56,635 nt of DNA from an uncultured delta proteobacterium (GTDB taxonomy: Bacteria > Desulfobacterota > Syntrophia > Syntrophales > UBA8958): NCBI GenBank assembly GCA_903885795.1, contig CAISJV010000002.1, forward strand, positions 1 to 56,635. Direction: 5' to 3'. The translations under genes were made by a program, and so were the position numbers. The notes under the pieces are model-generated. The model saw only the letters and a list, made by a program, of their open reading frames with translations, was not told the DNA's origin and did no database searches. Below, piece by piece: positions 33,618-41,506 of this stretch; the first letter of the stretch is position 1, and every line of letters begins with the position of its first letter.

Positions 33618-35300
33618 GTGCCGGATGACACCGTAGCGAACGGTAATCAGAAGAGACTTTTATACGCTATCGGGAAATATGGGATTGTGGGCGTCCTATT
33701 CCTCACAGTGCTGCTCCATCTCAATTTCATCGATGTAAGCCAAATCTGGGATGGATACATCTATTATGCAGAGCTCCTGAAAGCCATCCGCGAAACCAGA
33801 TCTCTACCGGATTTCCTGCATAATTTCAATATTGCCGGACACCCCACCATGGGCTACATGTCCTTGATGGCCATCGGTCAACTGATAGATTATGGGAACC
33901 CTATCCTGCTGAACGCTTCCAACCTCTTACTGCTTCTCCTTGCCGTCTGGGCTTTCTACAAAATACTTCTCTTTTTTTCTCCCGCGGAAAATGACCGGCT
34001 TGAGATGCTGATGGTCACACTGCTGTTTGCACTCAATCCCGTATTATTCGGGGCTTCTATTTTCTTTAATGCAGATTTTCCGGTCGCAATTTTCCTGGTG
34101 TGTGTTTTGTACGCCATATTCTACGAAAAATATTTTCTTGCCGGCGTTTTCGGACTGTTGCTGGTATTCTCAAAAGAGACGGGAATCATTCTTTTCGGGG
34201 GAATCATAACGTTGTTCGTTTTTGTTCCAATGCTGTCCCGGTTTGCCCCCGTAATGCGACGTCATGCCCAAGCCGAACCTGTGCTACGCTTTCGGGATCG
34301 ATGGCAGTCTGACGTTTTTAAGGTAATTGCGGTTGTTTTACCGCTTCCGCTGGCCCTGTATTTCTGGCTGATTTTTAATCGGACGCAAAATTGGATCGGA
34401 GGACCGATAGTTTCTGTCGGATGGGATGGTCATATTGCCCTTACCAGGTTATTTCAGATGTTTGGGATGAACTTTCAGTGGTTGTTGTCTCTTTGCATTC
34501 TTCTCGCTTTGATACGGATGTGCGTTGCGAAGAAAAACATCTTGAAGGATTTTTGCGACTGGAAAGGAAACAGATATTATTCCGGAGCGTTGATCATCCT
34601 TTGGGGCGGCTTTGTGGTGATGAACCTGTTTTTAAAGACGTTTACCAATGTCCGTTATGTCCTGCCCGCGATAATATTTTTGCTCCTCTTCTTTTCTCTT
34701 TCCCTCAGGAAACTGATTGCAAACAGTCGCTTACGGATAGCAATGATTGCGGTGATTATAGTTCTGACCGGTTGGCAGGTTTTTCAAACTGTTGACCCGG
34801 TATCAAGGGCGTTTTTTGGAACGGTCCCCTTTGGAAGTCATCCGATTTTGAAAATGACCTCCGTCACCGGCGAGTGTTGTGGTCGCGCCGGCAGGGATCA
34901 GCTTGTTTATAATGCCGAGTTTGCCATGATCCCCGGCTTGCTTGACAAGATGTATGCTGAAATTCCGCTCACCGGTGAGTCAAACATTATTGTGAACCCC
35001 CTTGGCAATTTTAATGTATTTACCCCCGTGGATGGGGCGTCACGAAAAAGAACCATAAAATCAGACCATGCCTTCCTTCCCCATGTGTATGGTTTTGAGC
35101 GGATTGTTCGGGGAGATCTTCCCGAAAGGGGGTATTATGTTTATCTGCCCTGGATGGAAGATGCTAAAAAGGAGTTGGCTTTCGTTCGGCATTTTTTTGA
35201 TGTGCAGGAAAAAAAGTTGATCGATATTCGTGGATACTCCCTGGATGTGTATCCCGTAACGGCCCGCATTAAGGCCCCCATTGCAGCAAAAGCAAGATAA
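33618..35300 (+). CDS. Multi-pass membrane glycosyltransferase-like protein
   Basis: A 560-residue protein with about 11 transmembrane helices. An acidic residue pair in the first large loop (VSQIWDGYIYYAELLKAI) and the helix pattern resemble GT39/PMT-type glycosyltransferases of lipid-linked sugars. The C-terminal ~130 residues are extracytoplasmic and contain ECCGRAGRDQLVYNAE. No specific family can be assigned. The start is a GTG with an uncertain ribosome site. It follows the flavoprotein gene closely and converges on the TPR protein gene, with only 4 bp between the two stop codons. Confidence 0.7.
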   Translation: MPDDTVANGNQKRLLYAIGKYGIVGVLFLTVLLHLNFIDVSQIWDGYIYYAELLKAIRETRSLPDFLHNFNIAGHPTMGYMSLMAIGQLIDYGNPILLNASNLLLLLLAVWAFYKILLFFSPAENDRLEMLMVTLLFALNPVLFGASIFFNADFPVAIFLVCVLYAIFYEKYFLAGVFGLLLVFSKETGIILFGGIITLFVFVPMLSRFAPVMRRHAQAEPVLRFRDRWQSDVFKVIAVVLPLPLALYFWLIFNRTQNWIGGPIVSVGWDGHIALTRLFQMFGMNFQWLLSLCILLALIRMCVAKKNILKDFCDWKGNRYYSGALIILWGGFVVMNLFLKTFTNVRYVLPAIIFLLLFFSLSLRKLIANSRLRIAMIAVIIVLTGWQVFQTVDPVSRAFFGTVPFGSHPILKMTSVTGECCGRAGRDQLVYNAEFAMIPGLLDKMYAEIPLTGESNIIVNPLGNFNVFTPVDGASRKRTIKSDHAFLPHVYGFERIVRGDLPERGYYVYLPWMEDAKKELAFVRHFFDVQEKKLIDIRGYSLDVYPVTARIKAPIAAKAR

Positions 35301-35304
35301 TCTT

Positions 35305-37443
35305 CTATGGGGAATCACCACTCAGCATCACCAGGTTCTTCTGAATTTTCTGCGTGTACTCCGTATCCGTGGGGGGCGCCTTCATCCTGGCGATTTTCAG
35401 GAAGGTGATGGCTTCCTTGAACTTACCGACCGTCGCCGCAGACATCCCCAGTTCATAGATGTCTTTATAACCTGCGTTCAGGTCAAAGGGGTTGACAAAT
35501 TTGGAAAGCGATTTATAGGCCTGCTTGTATTCCTTCAATTTTACATAGGAAGCATATAGGTTCCGATAGACGTTCTCGGTCTGGCCCGTCTGCCCCATAT
35601 CCAGCGCTTTATTGTAGAGACGGGCGGCTTCTTCATAACGCCCCATGCCGAAGAGTGCATCGGCTTTCAGTGCGTATCCTTGAGGATGATCAGGATAGTG
35701 TTGGGTGATCACGTTTGCATAAAAAATGGCCTGATCATATTGCTGACGGACAATCAAGATACTGCAAATGATATTATTCGCACTGTAATTATCAGGATCC
35801 TGCTCGCGCATCCTCGACGCTTCGGAAAACATCTCGGCCAGCTTTTCTGCCTTTTCATCTTCATATTTGATGCCCATGAAGTTGAAAGGATCGATGGCCT
35901 TCAACTCATAGCTCGCAGCCAGATCATTGTGGTGAGACTTCTTGACATATAATACATCCTTATGGTCAAAAAATACGGGCACATAATCTCCATTGCCTGC
36001 AATAACTTTCTTGAAATAAGGCCTGCTCAGGGAAGCGGAAATAAAGGACGGATCATATTCCCGGGTGAACACCCGGAAGGCATTCTCATCGGAAAAGGCA
36101 TTGTTCGCGGTAGCAAAATCCGTATCGTTGAAAATACTCATTTGCAGATCCATATATATCTTGAATTTCTGACTAAGAGCCCACTCAAGATACCCTCCCG
36201 TATTGGGCTCATTCAGAATTCTTCCCCCTGGCGCATGACGATTCAAAAAATTGACGACTCCCGTGGGGATGTTTAACTGCGAAAAGGGATAGGCCGGCCG
36301 GTTGCTGAACACATTGCTGAGAATCAGCAGTGGGATGACAATCATTAAAACGGGCAGAGAACAATTGATAACCCAGCGCGGGGTGTTGACATTTACTGTG
36401 ACCAGACGCATACCGTGACAGAGGAGAGGGATGGATAGCAGTACGAATTCATAGGTAAAACGAGTGCTTTTGACAAGGAGCAGGAATGAACAGACAAATA
36501 TAATGGTATGACTGATACGGATGTTCCTTTTGAATACGCTGATCAGAATGGTGACAACGGTGAACAGGACGATGATATTCTGGAGTGATAGGATAAAGCC
36601 ATTGGCCGTGATGGGGGCAAAGACAAGGAAATTTCCAATAGGGATACGGAGCATTTCTTTGATATATAAATGCGTCAGGGAAGATACGTCAAAGGGGCTC
36701 TTGACAAGTTCAACTGCATAAGGAGTGATAAATATTGTGTAAAATACTGATATTAAGAGCCATTTAGTTTTTTTATCGATTATGGGGTCTTGTTGGATAT
36801 TTCTGAACTGCCGCCAGTATATCTCCGCCACATAGGCGAAGACGATTACAAACATGACCGGGTATTCGATGCCGTGTATATTGGACCAGAGGATCCCGAT
36901 GAGCGGAAGGAGCCAGATCTTGTCCCTTCGGAATTCGAGGATAAAGAGAAAAACGACGATGAAAAGATACGAAAAAAGATGGGGCCGAACAAGCAAGTCC
37001 CGATAGAGTATAACCAAGGCATAACTGATCAGCAGGAAAAGACCGATCAGTAGTTCCGTTCGATTTTCTTTCCCTTTGATGAAGAAAAGACAGATAAAAA
37101 AAACCGTCAGGCAATAGAGAAGGCACCGCAGGACGATCAGGCCGTAATAGCCTGCCCATTGAAAGATCTTGTAGATGAGGGCCTGAAAGAGCCAGTAGTA
37201 GTTGTACCAGGCTTTGGGAGGGGTTATGTAGGAGAAGAAGGCGTCATTGGCGATGGCGCCGTGCTCCCAGAAATACCTGCCCCCGGAGAGGTGGTACCAG
37301 AGATCGGTATCGTACCCCACCACGGGCCAGCTTATAAAGAAGGAGATAAGAATTAGAAAAAATACGGATATTAATGAAAATATAAAATATTTCTGATTGG
37401 TTATGGATTGATTAAGCCGTTCACATATTTGCTTATAGGGCAT
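35305..37443 (-). CDS. Large membrane protein with C-terminal TPR repeats
   Basis: A 712-residue protein. About 11 hydrophobic helices occupy the first ~400 residues, with an early WHLSGGRYFWEHG segment typical of a widespread family of polytopic proteins with a GT-C-like fold. A middle domain follows (RAPGGRILNEPNTGGYLEWAL-like stretch, here NRHAPGGRILNEPNTGGYLE), and the last ~200 residues are TPR repeats (YSANNIICSILIVRQQYDQA, QGYALKADALFGMGRYEEAA). Function is unknown; a role in surface-glycan or pilin glycosylation is possible because it lies just behind the pilin genes in the same direction. No terminator separates it from the second pilin. Confidence 0.65.
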   Translation of the reverse strand: MPYKQICERLNQSITNQKYFIFSLISVFFLILISFFISWPVVGYDTDLWYHLSGGRYFWEHGAIANDAFFSYITPPKAWYNYYWLFQALIYKIFQWAGYYGLIVLRCLLYCLTVFFICLFFIKGKENRTELLIGLFLLISYALVILYRDLLVRPHLFSYLFIVVFLFILEFRRDKIWLLPLIGILWSNIHGIEYPVMFVIVFAYVAEIYWRQFRNIQQDPIIDKKTKWLLISVFYTIFITPYAVELVKSPFDVSSLTHLYIKEMLRIPIGNFLVFAPITANGFILSLQNIIVLFTVVTILISVFKRNIRISHTIIFVCSFLLLVKSTRFTYEFVLLSIPLLCHGMRLVTVNVNTPRWVINCSLPVLMIVIPLLILSNVFSNRPAYPFSQLNIPTGVVNFLNRHAPGGRILNEPNTGGYLEWALSQKFKIYMDLQMSIFNDTDFATANNAFSDENAFRVFTREYDPSFISASLSRPYFKKVIAGNGDYVPVFFDHKDVLYVKKSHHNDLAASYELKAIDPFNFMGIKYEDEKAEKLAEMFSEASRMREQDPDNYSANNIICSILIVRQQYDQAIFYANVITQHYPDHPQGYALKADALFGMGRYEEAARLYNKALDMGQTGQTENVYRNLYASYVKLKEYKQAYKSLSKFVNPFDLNAGYKDIYELGMSAATVGKFKEAITFLKIARMKAPPTDTEYTQKIQKNLVMLSGDSP

Positions 37444-37517
37444 TGTTGATATTTGAGGTCCATCAATTTGAAAAGCATCTCCGCAGCATCTCCCTTAACC
37501 GTGCTGATAATAGGATA

Positions 37518-37925
37518 TTACGGATCACCTGCCGCAGCATAATTATCTGTTACACTGACGGTCTGACCCTTAACTGCCGTAACAGAGATGGTGATTGGCG
37601 TCCCGGAAGTCACGGTTACAGAAAAATCGGCCCCAACATTCGCAAGATTACCACCGTACTGGTTGGCATCTGTCGCATAACTATAAAGTATCGGTGAGGT
37701 GGGGGCAACACCATCGTTTCTCATCAGGTATTTGGCCTGTGAGGCTGAAAGCCTGCCCTTGACCTCGGCGACCGCTGCTTGTGCAGACTGTGAAGTCGTT
37801 TCATTGAGAATGCTCAGGTATCTCGGTATGGCCACGGCAGCCAATATTCCCAAAATCACAAGAACAGCGATGATTTCAATCAACGTAAACCCTCGATCAT
37901 CTTGCTTTATCAAAAGGCCATCCAT
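37518..37925 (-). CDS. Type IV major pilin-like prepilin (second copy)
   Basis: A 135-residue class III-signal prepilin. The short leader ends in DDRG and is cut before Phe13 by PilD; the mature start FTLIEIIAVLVILGILAAVA has the glutamate at +5 and the hydrophobic assembly helix of type IV pilins. The C-terminal globular domain is short and has no cysteine pair. Its first 60 residues nearly repeat those of the upstream pilin, so the two are tandem duplicates. The ribosome site is weak. A hairpin lies between them (37956-38000). Confidence 0.92.
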   Translation of the reverse strand: MDGLLIKQDDRGFTLIEIIAVLVILGILAAVAIPRYLSILNETTSQSAQAAVAEVKGRLSASQAKYLMRNDGVAPTSPILYSYATDANQYGGNLANVGADFSVTVTSGTPITISVTAVKGQTVSVTDNYAAAGDP

Positions 37926-37955
37926 TATTATCCACTCACTAACACATTCAAATTT

Positions 37956-38000
37956 GGCCAGGCAGGCCTAACCTCTACATGTTAGAGTCTGCCTGACCAT
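37956..38000 (-). terminator. Hairpin between the two pilin genes
   Basis: GGTCAGGCAG on the minus strand pairs with CTGCCTGGCC, with an inner CTAAC/GTTAG helix, giving a long stem followed by only three Ts. Likely a partial terminator or RNA-stability element that makes the first pilin more abundant than the second. Confidence 0.55.
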
Positions 38001-38050
38001 TTTGTTTCTATTAAGAAATTTAAAACGTATAAACTCTCTGTCCAATACTT

Positions 38051-38455
38051 TTACGAGCCATTGGCCGTATAGAAGGACCCATTGACCCCTGTAACTGGCT
38101 GACCCTGCACTGAGGTAACAATAATGGCAATGGGGTAAGCTGCGGCTAAGTCAGTAATATCATAATCGGTCCCAACGTTCGTCGCATTTGATAGAGTTCC
38201 ATAATACGTGGTTAAGTTTCCTACTATCTGCGCTGCTGAGGGTGCGGAACCATTGTTAGCCATCATCATTTTTGCCTGTACGGATGACAGTCTTCCCTTG
38301 ACCTCAGCAATGGCCCCTTGGGCAGCCTTGATACGCGCTTCATCTGCCATACTCAGATACTTGGGAATCGCCACGGCTGCCAATATCCCGAGGATGACGA
38401 GGACGGCGATGATTTCAATCAACGTAAAACCTTTCTGATCTCGCTTTTTCAGCAT
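38051..38455 (-). CDS. pilA: Type IV major pilin-like prepilin (first copy)
   Basis: A 134-residue prepilin. The leader MLKKRDQKG is cut before Phe10; the mature start FTLIEIIAVLVILGILAAVA includes Glu5 and the long N-terminal helix that packs in the pilus core. A compact C-terminal domain follows without a disulfide pair. The ATG at 38455 is 7 nt from GGAGG; an ATG two codons earlier overlaps the ribosome site too closely. It is the promoter-proximal pilin, with a sigma-54 promoter at 38588-38604, and is processed by PilD (20222). Confidence 0.95.
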   Translation of the reverse strand: MLKKRDQKGFTLIEIIAVLVILGILAAVAIPKYLSMADEARIKAAQGAIAEVKGRLSSVQAKMMMANNGSAPSAAQIVGNLTTYYGTLSNATNVGTDYDITDLAAAYPIAIIVTSVQGQPVTGVNGSFYTANGS

Positions 38456-38587
38456 GTTCATTCCTCCTTCATTTTAAATTGCATTGATGGATTTCTTTTT
38501 CTACTCTTTTAAGCTTATCAGGCCCAACCAGATGAGAATCTCCACCTCCCTCCGTTTCGTTAATCATTTATGTTATGTTGCTTTTAC

Positions 38588-38604
38588 AAGCACATGACGT
38601 GCCA
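38588..38604 (-). promoter_or_regulatory. Sigma-54 promoter of the pilin genes
   Basis: On the minus strand TGGCAC-N5-GTGCTT matches the -24/-12 consensus (TGGCAC-N5-TTGCW) with the invariant GG and GC 10 bp apart. It lies ~130 bp before the pilin start, suggesting a ~120-nt leader. A sigma-54 activator gene is the next gene upstream. Confidence 0.8.
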
Positions 38605-38741
38605 GAAACAAAACAATAGAATAGATCGTGGTCATAAAAGATCACCACACCATAACCAGCCGATCATTAAATGGTTTTTACCAAGTCCCGTAAAAGCAGA
38701 GAGCCTCCTTGCGGCTGATCAGTCCGATTCCTGGCCCTCAT

Positions 38742-38777
38742 CTACAATATTTCTCCCTCAATCTACAATATTTGTAG
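38742..38777. promoter_or_regulatory. Likely enhancer site for the sigma-54 activator
   Basis: CTACAATATTT occurs at 38742-38752 and again at 38763-38773, exactly 21 bp (two helical turns) apart; the second copy extends to the inverted repeat CTACAA-TAT-TTGTAG (38763-38777). The pair lies ~140-190 bp upstream of the sigma-54 promoter, the usual position of an activator site. Confidence 0.6.
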
Positions 38778-38947
38778 TTTATTGGGCAACGTGCCTCCGC
38801 TACCGCACTCTCAAATCCAACACCCCATATGAGGTAAATGGGGATTTTAATATTCATTTGCTTTCCCTTAAACAGCAACGTCTCTTGTGCAGCTTAAGAA
38901 AAATAATCACATATGTCAATGATATTTTGTCTCATTGATCAGAAATC

Positions 38948-40270
38948 TTACAGTTTTTTCAGCGAGGAAACATCTATGTTGTGCTTCTTGATACGGTGCC
39001 AGAGGCTCCGCTGGTTAATCCCCAGGAGTTTGGCCGCGCGGTTCTGTACCCCGCCCGTCCGGGTGATCGCCTCGATGATCAGCCCCTTTTCGATCCGGGC
39101 CATCCTCTCGTCGAGTTGCTGCCCTTCATCCTCCCCACCGCGATTTGCCGGCAATCCTGCTTCTCCATGGAGCTCCTGGGGAAGATGGCCCGGCTCAATG
39201 CTCCCCTCGGCGATTACCGCCGCCCGCTCGGTGATGTTCTGGAGCTCCCGGATGTTTCCAGGCCAATCGTATCCAAGCATAATCTGCATCGCTCGTGGGG
39301 AGACCGTCAGATCTTTTCCCGTTTTTTTCAGGAAGTGATCGATGAGAAACGGGATGTCCTCCCGCCGCTCCCGGAGTGGCGGGAGGTTCAGGGCAAAGAC
39401 GTTCAGGCGGTAGTAAAGATCCTCCCGGAACTGGCCCGTCTTGATCATCTCGGTCAGATTCTTGTTCGTTGCCGTAACGAATCGTATATCCACACGGATC
39501 GTCTGTGTGCCCCCCACCCGCTCGAACTCCTTCTCCTGAAGAACGCGGAGCAGCTTGGCCTGGGTCACCTGGGGCATATCGCCTATTTCATCGAGAAAAA
39601 TAGTCCCGCCATCGGCGATCTCGAATTTTCCTTTCTTCTGGGCGACGGCGCCGGTAAAGGCGCCTTTCTCGTGACCGAAGAGTTCGCTCTCCAGCAGTCC
39701 TTCCGGAATCGCAACGCAGTTGATCTTGACAAAGGGCTTACCCTTGCGGAGGCTGTGTTCATAAAGGCTCGTCGCGACCAGTTCCTTCCCCGTTCCACTC
39801 TCGCCCAGAATGAGAACGGTTGCATCGGTCGGCGCCACCTTCATAATCTGCCCGAAGATCCCCCGCATGGCCCGGCTCTGTCCGACAATCTCGGGAAACA
39901 ACTCCCTGGCCTCGATCTTTCCCAGGACCATCGACACCTGGTCGAGAACCCGTTGGAGATGATTAATATTATCGGCAACCGCCTCTATGTCACCAGTCTT
40001 GGCGGCCTGGATCATGACCGGGAATTTCTCCGCGCTTCTCACGAATTTGAAAATGGGACTCAGGATCAGGCGCAGAATCAGAAGATTGAATATAAAGGCC
40101 AGCATGCCGGCGCCTATGCCGAGCCAGATCATCTCCGGGACCGGATCGATATTCTTTTGTAAATAAGAGAACGTAACCTTGTAGGTTACGATGACGGCGA
40201 TAATCACCAAACCGGTAAAGATTCCCGGGACGATGACATAGAGATTCAGATGAATACGCTTGTTATTCAC
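38948..40270 (-). CDS. Membrane-anchored sigma-54-dependent transcriptional activator
   Basis: A ~440-residue NtrC-superfamily activator with an unusual N-terminus. Instead of a receiver domain it has two transmembrane helices (LYVIVPGIFTGLVIIAVIV and MIWLGIGAGMLAFIFNLLIL) and a HAMP-like linker. The AAA+ domain is complete: Walker A GESGTGKE, the sigma-54-contacting GAFTGA loop, Walker B GTIFLDEIGDM and the sensor region. A Fis-type helix-turn-helix ends the protein (NRAAKLLGINQRSLWHRIKKH). The GTG at 40270 is taken as start, 8 bp after the pilC stop. It probably drives the sigma-54 pilin promoter, in the role PilR plays elsewhere. No partner PilS is seen. Confidence 0.9.
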   Translation of the reverse strand: MNNKRIHLNLYVIVPGIFTGLVIIAVIVTYKVTFSYLQKNIDPVPEMIWLGIGAGMLAFIFNLLILRLILSPIFKFVRSAEKFPVMIQAAKTGDIEAVADNINHLQRVLDQVSMVLGKIEARELFPEIVGQSRAMRGIFGQIMKVAPTDATVLILGESGTGKELVATSLYEHSLRKGKPFVKINCVAIPEGLLESELFGHEKGAFTGAVAQKKGKFEIADGGTIFLDEIGDMPQVTQAKLLRVLQEKEFERVGGTQTIRVDIRFVTATNKNLTEMIKTGQFREDLYYRLNVFALNLPPLRERREDIPFLIDHFLKKTGKDLTVSPRAMQIMLGYDWPGNIRELQNITERAAVIAEGSIEPGHLPQELHGEAGLPANRGGEDEGQQLDERMARIEKGLIIEAITRTGGVQNRAAKLLGINQRSLWHRIKKHNIDVSSLKKL

Positions 40271-40278
40271 TAATCGGC

Positions 40279-41502
40279 CTATTTGGCCAGTTTTGTGAGG
40301 TCCCACATGGGCATGTAGATTGCCAGGGCGAAAAAGCCGACAACTCCGGCCAGCCCGACCATGAGAATGGGTCCAATCATGTCAGAGAGCCGCTTGACCG
40401 CATAGGCGACTTCGTCATCGTAATGGACAGCAATCTGGCGGAGCATTTCCTCAATGGTTCCCGATTCCTCGCCGATGGCGACCATGTCCACAACCATGGG
40501 GGTGAAGTATTTGGCGGTGCCAAGCGGGCCCGCAATCCCCTGACCTTCCTGAATCAGTATGCGGACCCGGTCGAATTCCTTGGTAATGGCCGCATTGTCG
40601 ATCGTCCCGGCGAGTACCTCAAGGGCCTGCATCACGGGGACACCGCTTGCCTGGAGAATCGAAAAAATACTTGCAAACCGGGACATCGCCGCCTTTTGGA
40701 ATAACGGTCCGAAGAGTGGCATCCAGAGCAAGAAGGCGTCGCGATTATAGCGGCCAAGGGGAGTTTTGAAGTAGAGGCGCAGCCCGACGATCAGTCCCAC
40801 GACCCCGGCGAGAATTATATACCAGTAATTGGAGAGTCCTGCATACATTATCATGGCGATCTTGGTGGGGAGGGGTAGGACCAAACCAGCCTTGGCGAAG
40901 ATCGTAGCAAATTTGGGAATGACGAAGGTCAAAAGGACGATAAAGGCAACCCCCAGGGCGATCAGGACGATGATCGGGTATTGAAGGGCGGCCTTGATTT
41001 CCGATTTAACTTTCGCCTCATGTTCGACAATGTTGATCAGCCGGTTAAGGACTTCGGGCAGCGTGCCACTGACTTCACCGGCGTTGATCATGCTGAGGTA
41101 GAGGGGCTCGAACACGGACGGGTGTTTCTTCATCGCATTGTGTAGCGTGGAGCCGGTCTTGATATCCTGACTGACTGTGGCAGCTATATTTTTTAGCTTC
41201 TTGTTTTGGGTCTGATTTTCGAGGACCTGCAGGAGCCTGATGATTGGAACGCCGGCTTGCATCATGGAACGGAACTGTTTCGTAAACAGGATCAGGTCGG
41301 AAACTTTAACGGTGGCCAGGCTATTCTCTATCCTGGAAAAAAAAGATCCGCCCCCTGCCGCCTTCGTTGTTGCCGTAACTTTAGAAGGAATGTGCCCCCT
41401 GGCAAGAACCATGTTCTCCGCCATTCCCACGGATTCGGCCTCAACCGTGCCGGACACGCTCATGCCGCTTTCATTGATCCCCTGATAAGAATAATTCGCC
41501 AT
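40279..41502 (-). CDS. pilC: Type IV pilus inner-membrane platform protein PilC
   Basis: A 407-residue platform protein of the GspF/PilC family that links the assembly ATPase to the growing pilus. Two GspF domains are visible, each with the FTKQFRSMMQAGVPIIRLL and SRFASIFSILQASGVPVMQAL type signature, plus three long transmembrane helices (IIVLIALGVAFIVLLTFVIP, YWYIILAGVVGLIVGLRLYF and the C-terminal GPILMVGLAGVVGFFALAIY). The ATG at 41502 starts 4 bp after the pilB stop, so translation is coupled. Confidence 0.95.
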   Translation of the reverse strand: MANYSYQGINESGMSVSGTVEAESVGMAENMVLARGHIPSKVTATTKAAGGGSFFSRIENSLATVKVSDLILFTKQFRSMMQAGVPIIRLLQVLENQTQNKKLKNIAATVSQDIKTGSTLHNAMKKHPSVFEPLYLSMINAGEVSGTLPEVLNRLINIVEHEAKVKSEIKAALQYPIIVLIALGVAFIVLLTFVIPKFATIFAKAGLVLPLPTKIAMIMYAGLSNYWYIILAGVVGLIVGLRLYFKTPLGRYNRDAFLLWMPLFGPLFQKAAMSRFASIFSILQASGVPVMQALEVLAGTIDNAAITKEFDRVRILIQEGQGIAGPLGTAKYFTPMVVDMVAIGEESGTIEEMLRQIAVHYDDEVAYAVKRLSDMIGPILMVGLAGVVGFFALAIYMPMWDLTKLAK

Positions 41503-41506
41503 CCCG

